A DNA stretch of 50,650 nucleotides from Streptomyces sp. ISL-94 (GTDB lineage Bacteria > Actinomycetota > Actinomycetes > Streptomycetales > Streptomycetaceae): positions 1 through 50,650 of the forward strand of contig NZ_JAGGOZ010000085.1 of the NCBI RefSeq assembly GCF_018614075.1, given 5' to 3'. Positions 8,233-18,395 of this stretch are shown here, in pieces (position 1 is the first letter of the stretch; each line of letters opens with the position of its first letter). The translations under genes and the position numbers were made by a program. The notes beneath the pieces are model-generated. The model had not been told where the DNA came from. It ran no database searches and was given only the letters and a program-made list of their open reading frames with translations.

Positions 8233-9132
8233 ATGAGCCTGCGTCAGATGGAGTACTTCCTCGCCGTCGTGGAGGAGTCCTCCTTCACCCGGGCCGCCGA
8301 CGCCCTCCACGTCACCCAGCCCGCCCTTTCCCACCAGGTCAAGGCGCTGGAGCGGTCCGTGGGCGGCGCACTGCTGGAGCGCATGCCGCGCGGGGTCCGG
8401 CTCACCTCCATGGGCCGCGCCTTCCTTCCGCACGCACAGCTGGCCGTCCGCAGCGCCCGCCAGGCGGAGCGGGCCGCCCGCGCCGCCGCCGGCGTGGTGG
8501 GCGGCGAGCTGCACATCGCCACCGTCCACGCCGTGGCCGTCGGCATGCTCCCCGGCATCGCCGCCCGTTGGCGGGCCCTGCACCCGGGCGTCTCGCTGGT
8601 GGTGCGCGAGTACGGCTCCAACGAGGCCCTGGAGGAGCAGCTGGAGCGCGGGGTCGCCGACCTCGCGGTGGGCCCGGAGCCCAAGGAGTGGACGGGCCCG
8701 GTGCTCCGGGTGGGCCGCGAGGAGCTGGTGCTCGTGGTCCCGTTCGACGACCCCCTGGCCGGGCGGGGCTCCGTCCGCCTCGCCGAGCTCGCCGAACGCG
8801 ACTGGATCCGCTGCGCGATGGAACCGCTGGTCGAGGGGCAGCCCGTCCTGGACTGGGCCTGCGGAGCGGTGGGTTTCACTCCGCGCACGGTCCTGCGTAC
8901 CGAACACACCTCGACGGCCGTACGGATGGCGGCCGCCGGGGTGGGCATCGTCGTGGCCCCGGCCCACATGGTCCGGGGCGCCGTCGGCGAGGACTGTGTG
9001 CTGCTCTCCCTCGACCCCCCGTGGCACCGGCCCCTCGCGGTCTTCTCCCGGGTCCCGCTGACCGGTGCGGCGGCGGCCTTCGCCGGGTTAGTCGCCGCGG
9101 AGCAGGACCGCCACGGGCGCGAAGGCCAGTAG
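8233..9132 (+). CDS. LysR-family transcriptional regulator
   Basis: A 299-residue regulator. Residues 1-60 hold the LysR winged helix (MSLRQMEYFLAVVEESSFTR, recognition segment TQPALSHQVKALE). Residues about 90-290 hold the effector-binding fold, with VSLVVREYGSNEALEEQ and VAVGPEP-like segments. It is divergent from lpdA, the usual arrangement when a LysR protein controls its neighbour and itself. Its 3' end overlaps treY, on the other strand, by 45 bp. Confidence 0.88.
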   Translation: MSLRQMEYFLAVVEESSFTRAADALHVTQPALSHQVKALERSVGGALLERMPRGVRLTSMGRAFLPHAQLAVRSARQAERAARAAAGVVGGELHIATVHAVAVGMLPGIAARWRALHPGVSLVVREYGSNEALEEQLERGVADLAVGPEPKEWTGPVLRVGREELVLVVPFDDPLAGRGSVRLAELAERDWIRCAMEPLVEGQPVLDWACGAVGFTPRTVLRTEHTSTAVRMAAAGVGIVVAPAHMVRGAVGEDCVLLSLDPPWHRPLAVFSRVPLTGAAAAFAGLVAAEQDRHGREGQ

Positions 9133-11391
9133 GGCCGCCAGGTCCGCCTCGCCCTCGTACGAGGTCCCGTACGAGGTCCCGTACGAGGTTCCGTACACGG
9201 TCCGGTGCGAACTCCCCGGCGCCCCCGGCAGCGGGGACCACCGCCCCGGCGGCAGGGGCAGGGCGGTGCCGCGCCAGCCGCCCGCACCGGCCAGCCGGTG
9301 CGAGAGCCGGGTCACCACCACCAGCAGCCCGGGCGAGCGGGCGAAGGCCAGGCAGTGCTCCGCCGCCGGGCCCCGCGCGGCCAGCGGGGTGTAGCCGTCG
9401 AACAGCTCGGGCCGGCTCCGGCGCAGCCGCAGTACGGCGGCCGTGAGCGCCAGCTTCTCCTGCCCGGGCCCGTGCGGGACGCCCCCCGCGTCCAGCCCGG
9501 CCAGTGCCTCCACCGGGAAGCGGGCCGGACGCCGGTTGTCGGGGTCGACCAGGGCCCGGTACTCCGTCTCGGCGCCCTGGTAGACCTCCGGGACCCCCGG
9601 CATCGCCAGGTGCAGCAGCGCCATGCCGAGCAGGTTCGCGCGGGCCGCCTCCGCGAGCTGCGGCGGCAGGTCCAGGGCGCGCGGGGCGTATCCGGGGACG
9701 GTCGCCTCGTACGCCTCGTCCGGGTCCGTCCAGCTGGTGTGCAGGGCGGCTTCGCGGACCGCCTTGAGCAGCGCCTCCGCCAGCCGGGGCACGGCCTGCG
9801 GGACCTCGCCGAGGCCGAGCGCGGTCTGCCGGGCCGTCCACGCCAGCTGGGGGTCCTGGCCGGCGAGGCCGTCCATCAGCTCCGGTGCCTGGGACAGCAC
9901 CGAGATCCGGGCCCGGACGTCCGCGCTGCGCTTGGTGTCGTGCGTGGACAGCACCGTTCCGGACCGGGGCCACTCCCGGGCCAGCTCGGCGCAGTACGCG
10001 TGGAACTCGGCGGCCGGCACCGCCGGATGCCCGGGGTCACCGCCGACCTCGGTGGCCGACAGCAGCGGCCCGTACCGGTAGAAGGCCCGGTCCTCCAGGG
10101 ACTTGGCGCGCAGCGCGGCCGAGGTCTGGGCGAAGCGGGCCGCGAAGGCCGGATCCCGCAGCAGCAGTTCCCGTACGCCGGCCACCGCGGCCGGACCGGC
10201 CGGCGAGGCGGCCCGCTCCAGGGCCTGCGGCGCCGGCTCCGGCTCGTCGGGATACGGCCGGTAGACGGGGTAGGCGATCAGCAACTCCCGTACCGCGTCG
10301 GCGAGCTCCGGGCCGGCTTGGCGTTCCAGCGCGCCCAGCTCGGAGGCCAGGTCGCCGGTCAGCACCTCCCGCGCGCACGCCGCCGCCGTCCGCTCCCATT
10401 CCGGGATCCCGGTGAACCGCACGTACCGCCGGGACAGTTCGGCGGCGCCCTCCGGGTCGGTGAACACCCCGTCCACCCGGTGCAGCGCGTCGTAGCCGGT
10501 GGTCCCCGCCACCGGCCACGCGGGCAGCCGCTCCTGGCGGCCCAGGATCTTCTCCACCACCACCCAGCAGTGCGGTCCCACCGCGGCCCGCAGCCGCCGC
10601 AGGTACTCCCCGGGATCCGCCAGACCGTCCACGTGGTCGATCCGCAGGCCCTCGACGACCCCGTCCCGGACCAGCTCCAGCACCTTCGCGTGGGTGGCCG
10701 TGAACACCTCCGGGTCCTCCACCCGGACCCCGATCAGATCCGAAATGGTGAAGAAACGGCGGTAGTTGAGCGCGGTCCGGGCCTCACGCCACCAAGCTGG
10801 CCGGTACCACTGGGCGGCCAGCAGCGCGGGCAGCTCCAGCCCCGCCGTGCCCTCCCGCAGCGGGAACTCCTGCTCCCCGTAGCGCAGCACCTCCCCGTCC
10901 GCCTCGAGCGCGCAGGATTCCGGCGGCCCGGCGAGCACCGGCAGCAGGACCTGCCCGCCGTCCGCCTCCCAGTCGATGTCGAACCAGCGTGCGAAGGGCG
11001 AGCTGGGGCCCTCCCGCAGGACTTCCCACAGGGGCCGGTTCAGCCGCAGCGGCGTCGGCACGGCCATGTGGTTCGGCACGATGTCCAGCACCAGGCCCAG
11101 TCCGTGCGCCCGGGCGGCCGCGCCCAGTGCCCGCAGCCCCGGCTCGCCGCCGAGCTCCGCTCGCACAACAGTGTGATCGGTGACGTCGTATCCATGCGGC
11201 GAGCCGGGCGCCGCCTCCAGTACCGGGGACAGGTGCAGGTGCGACACGCCGAGCGAGGCGAGGTAGGGTACGGCTGCCTCGGCCGCCGCGAAGGGGAACT
11301 CGGGGCGTAGTTGCAGGCGGTAGGTCGACGCCGGAGTGACAGGTTTCGGAACATCAGATTCCGGTTGAATGCTTGACTGCGGCTGGCTCAT
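9088..11391 (-). CDS. treY: Malto-oligosyltrehalose synthase TreY
   Basis: A 767-residue GH13 enzyme that converts the reducing-end alpha-1,4 linkage of maltooligosaccharides to alpha,alpha-1,1, feeding TreZ. Seen: an N-terminal TYRLQL segment, DIVPNHMA, nucleophile Asp in GLRIDHVDGL, acid/base Glu in VVEKILG, and STHDTKRSADVRARI. ATG 11391 is taken because only unrelated residues precede it. Near the C-terminus a 12-bp tandem repeat encodes YGTS three times (about 9158-9195), probably a recent in-frame expansion in a loop. The 3' end overlaps the LysR gene by 45 bp. Confidence 0.95.
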   Translation of the reverse strand: MSQPQSSIQPESDVPKPVTPASTYRLQLRPEFPFAAAEAAVPYLASLGVSHLHLSPVLEAAPGSPHGYDVTDHTVVRAELGGEPGLRALGAAARAHGLGLVLDIVPNHMAVPTPLRLNRPLWEVLREGPSSPFARWFDIDWEADGGQVLLPVLAGPPESCALEADGEVLRYGEQEFPLREGTAGLELPALLAAQWYRPAWWREARTALNYRRFFTISDLIGVRVEDPEVFTATHAKVLELVRDGVVEGLRIDHVDGLADPGEYLRRLRAAVGPHCWVVVEKILGRQERLPAWPVAGTTGYDALHRVDGVFTDPEGAAELSRRYVRFTGIPEWERTAAACAREVLTGDLASELGALERQAGPELADAVRELLIAYPVYRPYPDEPEPAPQALERAASPAGPAAVAGVRELLLRDPAFAARFAQTSAALRAKSLEDRAFYRYGPLLSATEVGGDPGHPAVPAAEFHAYCAELAREWPRSGTVLSTHDTKRSADVRARISVLSQAPELMDGLAGQDPQLAWTARQTALGLGEVPQAVPRLAEALLKAVREAALHTSWTDPDEAYEATVPGYAPRALDLPPQLAEAARANLLGMALLHLAMPGVPEVYQGAETEYRALVDPDNRRPARFPVEALAGLDAGGVPHGPGQEKLALTAAVLRLRRSRPELFDGYTPLAARGPAAEHCLAFARSPGLLVVVTRLSHRLAGAGGWRGTALPLPPGRWSPLPGAPGSSHRTVYGTSYGTSYGTSYEGEADLAALLAFAPVAVLLRGD

Positions 11392-11407
11392 GAGAACGTA
11401 CGTACCC

Positions 11408-11436
11408 AGCCTGCCGGATTCCGTGCCATGACCCAA
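11408..11436 (-). promoter_or_regulatory. Predicted treY promoter
   Basis: The minus strand reads TTGGGT (11431-11436), a 17-bp spacer and CAGGCT (11408-11413). This puts the transcription start roughly 10 nt before ATG 11391. On the plus strand of the same gap, TAATGT (11461-11466) lies 7 nt before the GTG of the MFS gene, suggesting a leaderless divergent transcript. Confidence 0.45.
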
Positions 11437-11473
11437 TGCATCCGGGTGACTGCGGCGGGTTAATGTCGATCAA

Positions 11474-12831
11474 GTGGCTGGAACCGTCAACACCTATCGA
11501 AGAGTCATCGCCCTGACCGGGCCCCTACTTCCGCTCGTCTCCTTCTTCGCCCGACTGCCCGTCGCGATGTCCCAATTCGGGAGTGTGCTCCTGGTCGCCG
11601 AGACCAGTGGCTCCCTCGCCACCGCCGGCATCGTCGGCGGCACCCTCTCGGCCGGCCAGGTGGTCTTCGGACCCGTCCTGGGCCGCTTCGCCGACCGCCA
11701 CGGGCAGCGGCCCGTCGTCCTCACCGCCGCGGCCGTCAACGCCGTCGCCACCGCGGCCCTCGTCGCCGGAGCCCTGGGCGGCCTCGCCACCGCCCCGCTC
11801 GCCGCGATCGGCGCCGTCACCGGCGCCTCCGTACCGCTGATCGGGCCGCTCGCCCGGACCCGCTCCGTCGCCCTCGCCCACCGAGCCAAGGCCGACGAGA
11901 GCGTGGTGGGCGCCATCCACTCGCTCGAAGGCACCCTCGACGAGGTCTCGTTCGTCTTCGGGCCCGCCCTCGTCGGGCTCGCCACCCTCGTCGCCCACCC
12001 GGCCGTCGCCCTCGGCGGGGCCGCCGGACTCGTCGCCGTCTTCGGCACCGCCTACGCGCTGCACCCGACCGCCGCCGTCACGGCCGGGGCCCCCGCGCAG
12101 GCACGCGGCAAGGGCTCGGCCGGCAGGAACGGCCGCAGCCGGCAACCCCGTGTGGTGCACGCCGTCCGCGGCTCGCTCGCCCTCCAGGGCGCCATGTTCG
12201 GAGGCTGCCAGGCCGGAATCGCCGCGCTGACGGCCCAGTTGGGCGTGCCCGGCCAGGCCGGGACCGTCTACGCCGCCATGGGCGTGGTCAGCGCCGCCGT
12301 GGGCCTCGCGCTCGGCGCGCTGCCCGCCCGCTTCGGGCTGCGGCTGCGCTGGCGGGTGGCCACCGCCGCCGCGCTGGCCCTCTCGGTGCCGCTGCTGTTC
12401 ACCGACAGCCTGTGGCCGCTGTACGCGGTCGTCACCGTGCTCGGCGCGGCCTACGCTCCGCACCTCATCACCGCCTTCGCGCTCACCGAGCGCGTCGTCG
12501 AGCCGGCCCGGCTCGCCGAGGCGATGGCCTTCGCCGCCAGCTCGCTGGTCGCCGGGCAGGCCGTCGCCCTCGCCGTCTCCGGGCGGCTCGCCGAGTGGTA
12601 CGGGCCTGCCGGGGCCTTCGCCGTGGCCGTCGGGGCGGCCGCGCTCTGTCTGACCCTGGCCCTCGTCACCCGGGTCCCGGCCGCCCGGCCCGACGCCAAG
12701 GCCTTCGTTCAGGCGGGGCAGAGCGCTTCCCCGGCGACCGGCGACAGCACGGCCGCCGGCGGTCGCACCGGCGGCGGTGCCGGTACCGAAACCGGTACCG
12801 AAACCGAAACCGAAACCGGTACCGGAGCCGC

Positions 12832-12847
<16 letters not shown>
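11474..12847 (+). CDS. MFS-family transporter
   Basis: A 457-residue integral membrane protein with about 12 hydrophobic segments and the loop motif GRFADRHGQRP after TM2, typical of major facilitator carriers. It starts with GTG 11474, with TAATGT 7 nt upstream. The cytoplasmic C-terminal tail (last ~45 residues) is hydrophilic. It ends in a low-complexity Glu-Thr/Gly-Thr run encoded by 6-bp ACCGAA/ACCGGT units (12780-12825), which looks like slippage expansion. The 3' end overlaps glgX by 16 bp. The substrate is unknown. Its position between treY and glgX hints at, but does not prove, a sugar-related role. Confidence 0.85.
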
Positions 12848-14946
<2,099 letters not shown>

Positions 14947-15065
14947 AGATAACGACTCTTCCCATCCTGCTCCGACTGATGCGGTTGATCCGGCTGGACC
15001 ACGTCACTGCCAGATCTTCCCCGAAAGAGGGTCCCCACGCGCGGACTTGGGTTGGTGCTGCCGGG

Positions 15066-15092
15066 TGACCCGCAGAGCTGATTTGCGGGTCA
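15066..15092. promoter_or_regulatory. 9-9-9 inverted repeat upstream of the HEPN gene
   Basis: TGACCCGCA (15066-15074) is perfectly inverted as TGCGGGTCA (15084-15092) around a 9-nt centre. It is followed by CGGAC-T-GTCCG (15094-15104) and a -10-like GATAAT (15112-15117). No good -35 was found at normal spacing. It sits in the 283-bp gap between the divergent glgX and HEPN genes and could be an operator or an mRNA leader structure. Confidence 0.4.
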
Positions 15093-15229
15093 GCGGACTG
15101 TCCGGGCATCGGATAATGGGTCAACGGACAGCCGGTCTACGGGCCATCGGGCTGCACCGGGACGCGCGCGCGGAGTACCCTTCCGTGATCACTGGAGACG
15201 GGCGTCCAGACGCAGAAGGCGGTGCACGG

Positions 15230-16492
15230 GTGAGCTCGGGAGGTCTGGAGCTGCCCCCTGGTGACAGCGGTCACGAGGGTGGCCCGGCGGACGCCGCCGG
15301 CGGAACCCCCGGCGGGGTTCCGGCCGGGGCGGTGTCGCTGGCCCCGCCGGCGGCGACGGGGAGCGCGCGGGCCGGGGCGGAGCTGGACTGGGGTGCGGAG
15401 GCCTGGAGCGAGGTCCGTACGCGGGCGCAGCGCGCCGGGCGTGCTTACATCTGGCTGAATCTGATCGAGCAGCGGCTGCGGTCGGTGGTCGGCGCGGTGC
15501 TGCGGCCGATCTACGAGCCGGTGCACGGCGGGGACGACTGGGTGGTCGCGGCCGCCGGGCCCGCCGGACAGGAGTGGGTGCAGCGGGCCGTGGCCGTGCG
15601 CGAGGTCAGCCGGCGCAAGGGCTACCTGCTCGACCCGGCCGACGACAACGTGCTGAGCTTCCTGACGCTGCCGCAGCTGCGCGAGCTGATGGTCCAGCAC
15701 TGGCCGTGCTTCGAGCCGTACTTCGACGACCGGCGCGAGATCGAGCTCGCGCTGGACGAACTGGAGGTCACCCGCAACGTGGTCTCCCGCAACCGGGCCC
15801 TGTCGCGGGCGGTGCTGGAGCAGGCGGAGCGGGCCTCGGCCCGGCTCTTGGAGGTCCTGGGCGGCGGGGCGGGCAGCCCGTCGGCGGACCGGCTGCCGAT
15901 CGACGCCGTCGAGGACCTGGTGGGCGACCGGTACGCGGACGTCATCTCCGTCCACCCGGACCGGGTGCGGCTCCAGCGGCAGCTGCCGGCGGAGGACCTC
16001 TTCGGGGGCGCGCGACGGCTCGACGCCATCGGCATAGGGCTCAACCTGCTGGTCCAGAACTTCTCGGGCCGAAGACTCGTCCGGCTCACGGAAGCCGGCT
16101 GCCGGGTGCGGCTGCTGTTCCTGAACCCGGCGAGCAGCGCGGTCAAGCGGCGCGAGCGGGAGCTCGGGCTGCGCAAGGGCGAGCTGAGCCGCTCGGTGGA
16201 GATGAACATCCTCCACGTCCGCCGGGTCAGGGCGGGGCTGCGGGACCCCTCGCGCTTCGAGATCCACGTCTTCGACGAGACCCCCCGCTTCACCGCCTAC
16301 CTGGTGGAGGGGCAGTCCTCGGGCATCGCGGTGGTCCAGTCCTACCTGCGCCGGGCGCGCGGCATGGAATCCCCGGTCCTGGTGCTGCGCGGCGGGGGCC
16401 GCGGCGTCCCGAAGGACGCCGACCACGGGCTGTTCACGACGTACCGGGAGGAGTTCGAATCGGTGTGGGAGGACTCCCGCCCGGTGTCGTGA
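15230..16492 (+). CDS. SAV2148-type HEPN-domain protein with a PLD-like C-terminal half
   Basis: A 420-residue cytoplasmic protein that I recognise as a Streptomyces-conserved HEPN family. Residues 1-55 are disordered. Residues about 60-200 form an all-helical Swt1-like HEPN domain with RNVVSRN at 182-188, where catalytic HEPN RNases would have a His. Residues about 245-405 alternate strands and helices (CRVRLLFLNP, YLVEGQSSGIAVVQSYL) and resemble the phospholipase-D-like fold without an HxK motif. GTG 15230 has GAAGG about 14 nt upstream; upstream GTG codons (e.g. 15185) are possible. The role is unproven; RNA binding or sensing is an inference. A DEDDh exonuclease follows. Confidence 0.75.
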   Translation: MSSGGLELPPGDSGHEGGPADAAGGTPGGVPAGAVSLAPPAATGSARAGAELDWGAEAWSEVRTRAQRAGRAYIWLNLIEQRLRSVVGAVLRPIYEPVHGGDDWVVAAAGPAGQEWVQRAVAVREVSRRKGYLLDPADDNVLSFLTLPQLRELMVQHWPCFEPYFDDRREIELALDELEVTRNVVSRNRALSRAVLEQAERASARLLEVLGGGAGSPSADRLPIDAVEDLVGDRYADVISVHPDRVRLQRQLPAEDLFGGARRLDAIGIGLNLLVQNFSGRRLVRLTEAGCRVRLLFLNPASSAVKRRERELGLRKGELSRSVEMNILHVRRVRAGLRDPSRFEIHVFDETPRFTAYLVEGQSSGIAVVQSYLRRARGMESPVLVLRGGGRGVPKDADHGLFTTYREEFESVWEDSRPVS

Positions 16493-16596
16493 CCGCCGTG
16501 ACGGCCGTGACCGCCGTGACGGCCGTGACGGCCGTGACCGCCGTGTCAGCCCTGTCAGACGTGTCCGTCTTGTCCGCTGTGGCCGCCGTGACAGGG
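16489..16596 (+). repeat. Twelve-unit decaying 9-bp tandem repeat after the HEPN gene
   Basis: Starting on the HEPN stop codon, GTGACCGCC and GTGACGGCC alternate for six near-perfect 9-bp units. Six degenerate units follow (GTGTCAGCC, CTGTCAGAC, GTGTCCGTC, TTGTCCGCT, GTGGCCGCC, GTGACAGGG). One frame reads Val-Thr-Ala throughout. It occupies most of the 180-bp gap before the exonuclease gene. Confidence 0.85.
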
Positions 16597-16672
16597 GGCG
16601 TCGGCCGGCCTGTCAGTGCCCCGTGGCAGGCTGAAAGCCGTTGACCGAAGGTGTACGGGGGAGGGGCGCGGC

Positions 16673-17398
16673 ATGGGGGACTGGCACGGCGGTGTGCTGA
16701 TCGGGTTCGACCTGGAGACGACCGGCACGGAGCCGGGGGAGTCGCGGATCGTGACGGCGGCGTTGGTCGAGGTGCGGGGCGGCGAGGTGCGCGAGCGGCG
16801 CGGCTGGCTCGCGGACCCGGGGATACCGATCCCCGAACAGGCCTCGGCCATCCACGGCATCAGCACCGAGCGCGCGGTCGCCGAGGGGCGGCCCGTGCGG
16901 GAGGTCGCGGACGAGCTCGCGCAGGCACTGGTCGCGCACTGGCGGCGGGGCGCGGTGGTCGTCGCGTACAACGCGGCCTTCGACCTCACCCTGCTCACGG
17001 CGGAGCTGGCGCGGCACGGGCTGCCGTCGCTGGCCGACCGGCTGCGCGGGGTGGAGACCGGGCCCGTGGTCGACCCGCTGACCATCGACCGGGCCGTGGA
17101 CCGCTACCGGCGCGGCAAGCGGACCCTGGAGGCGGTCTGCGGGGTGTACGGGGTCACCCTCGACGCCGCGCACGACGCCGGGGCCGACGCGCTGGCCGCG
17201 GTCCAAGTGGCCCGGGCGATAGCCGAGCGGCATCCGGAGGTGGCCGCGCTCACCCCCGGCGACCTGCATGCCCGGCAGGGCACCTGGCACGCCCGCTGGG
17301 CCCGGGACTTCCAGGCCTACCTGCGCCGCCAGGGCACCCCGGACGCGGTGATCGACACGGCTTGGCCGCTGCGGGGGCTGGTCCCGGCGGGCGGTTAG
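16673..17398 (+). CDS. DEDDh-type 3'-5' exonuclease (DnaQ/epsilon-like)
   Basis: A 241-residue protein with an RNase H-fold exonuclease domain at residues 8-185. All four acidic residues and the His are present: Asp13 and Glu15 in FDLETTG, Asp104 in NAAFDLTLL, and His167 plus Asp172 in HDAGADA. The ~55-residue C-terminal extension is not recognised. The family removes 3' nucleotides from DNA or RNA; as a stand-alone epsilon-like protein it may act in repair or RNA trimming. ATG 16673 has a G-rich ribosome-binding site (GGGGGAGGGG) just upstream. A strong hairpin follows 53 bp after the stop. Confidence 0.9.
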   Translation: MGDWHGGVLIGFDLETTGTEPGESRIVTAALVEVRGGEVRERRGWLADPGIPIPEQASAIHGISTERAVAEGRPVREVADELAQALVAHWRRGAVVVAYNAAFDLTLLTAELARHGLPSLADRLRGVETGPVVDPLTIDRAVDRYRRGKRTLEAVCGVYGVTLDAAHDAGADALAAVQVARAIAERHPEVAALTPGDLHARQGTWHARWARDFQAYLRRQGTPDAVIDTAWPLRGLVPAGG

Positions 17399-17450
17399 CG
17401 CGACACCCCTGGCCGGGACGGCCCTCAGGTCCCAGGGCGGAGCTGATCAC

Positions 17451-17488
17451 CGCGGGCGGTACGGGCAGGCCCGCCCGTACCGCCCGCG
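17451..17488 (+). terminator. 16-bp perfect hairpin after the exonuclease gene
   Basis: CGCGGGCGGTACGGGC (17451-17466) is perfectly complementary to 17473-17488 around a 6-nt loop. No U-tract follows, as is common for Streptomyces terminators. The position, 53 bp after the exonuclease stop, suits transcription termination. The remaining gap to about 17569 shows nothing else. Confidence 0.65.
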
Positions 17489-17568
17489 CCGGCCCGTACC
17501 GTCCCGTGGCGGCCGGCCGGTCGTGGGGCCCGGCGCCCGGCTCCGCCGACCCCGGGATCAGGGGTGGC

Positions 17569-18315
17569 GTGGCCCGGGGGTGGGCGCCGGGACCGGTCTC
17601 AGAGGCGGTCGGACGAGGGGGCCTTGCCCAGGGCGACGCCCTGCGCGCCACGGTCGACGAGGCCCGGGCCGCCGCGCGGGGCATGGGCGGGGAACTGCGC
17701 ATCGGCTTCCAGGGCACCGTCGACGACTACCTCAGCCGGGCGATCGCACGGTTCGGGGACCGGCATCCCGACGTCGGGATCGACATCGTCGAGATTCCGC
17801 TCTCCGACCCCTTCGGGCCGCTGCGCCGCCAGGAGGTGGACTGCGCGGTGGTCCTGCTGCCGGTGGCCGAGGACGACCTCGTCCTCGGCCCGGTCTTCTC
17901 CCGGCAGCCGCAGACTCTCGCCGTGTCCGTCCGGCACCCCTTCGCCGCCCGCGACTCGCTGTCCGCCGAGGAGCTCGCCGACTGCCGGCTCATCGGCATC
18001 GACGGCGGTGCCCCCGAGTACTGGCGGCGGGCCCAGGCCCCCGGCCTGACCCCGGGCGGCCTCCCCGTACCGGCCGGGCCCAGCGTCAACACGCTCCAGG
18101 AAGGGCTGAGTCTGACGGCGGCCAACCGCGGCGCCATGCTGCTGTGCAAGTCCACGGCCGACTACCACGGGCGCCGCGACTCTGTCACCTTCGTCCCGGT
18201 GCAGGGCCTGGCCGACTCCGAGCTGGGCCTCATCCGGCATCGCCTTCGGCCCTCCGCGCAGGCGGAGGCCTTCGCGCTGGCGGTCGGTGAGACCGCCGCG
18301 GGGACGGCTGCCTGA
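17569..18315 (+). pseudogene. LysR-type regulator remnant lacking the DNA-binding domain
   Basis: The frame encodes the linker and effector domain of a LysR regulator: LRATVDEARAAARGMGGELR, then IGFQGTVDDYLSRAIARFGD, LAVSVRHPFA and a normal C-terminus. The ~60-residue winged helix that should precede it is absent. The 170 bp upstream instead hold a terminator hairpin and non-homologous sequence. The residual part could still be translated from GTG 17569 or ATG 17683 as a ~210-250-residue effector-only protein, but it has no way to bind DNA. A 5' deletion of an ancestral regulator is the simplest reading. Confidence 0.7.
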
Positions 18316-18367
18316 CCGCGGCACGGCTGTCCGGCACGCCGGACCGCGGCACGCCTCGCTGCCGGAT

Positions 18368-18395
18368 GCCTCAGAACGGGTGCCTCAGAACGGGT
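18368..18395. repeat. 14-bp tandem duplication over the kinase stop codon
   Basis: GCCTCAGAACGGGT occurs twice head to tail (18368-18381 and 18382-18395). The second copy contains the stop codon of the minus-strand phosphotransferase (TCA at 18385-18387) and its final Pro-Phe codons. The first copy is a non-coding duplicate just beyond the stop. Confidence 0.8.

Noticed and set aside
16651..18315. A 554-codon frame fusing antisense-like sequence to the LysR remnant
   Set aside because: The first ~300 codons overlap the exonuclease gene in another frame and are Arg/Gly/Pro noise; the exonuclease has all its catalytic residues.
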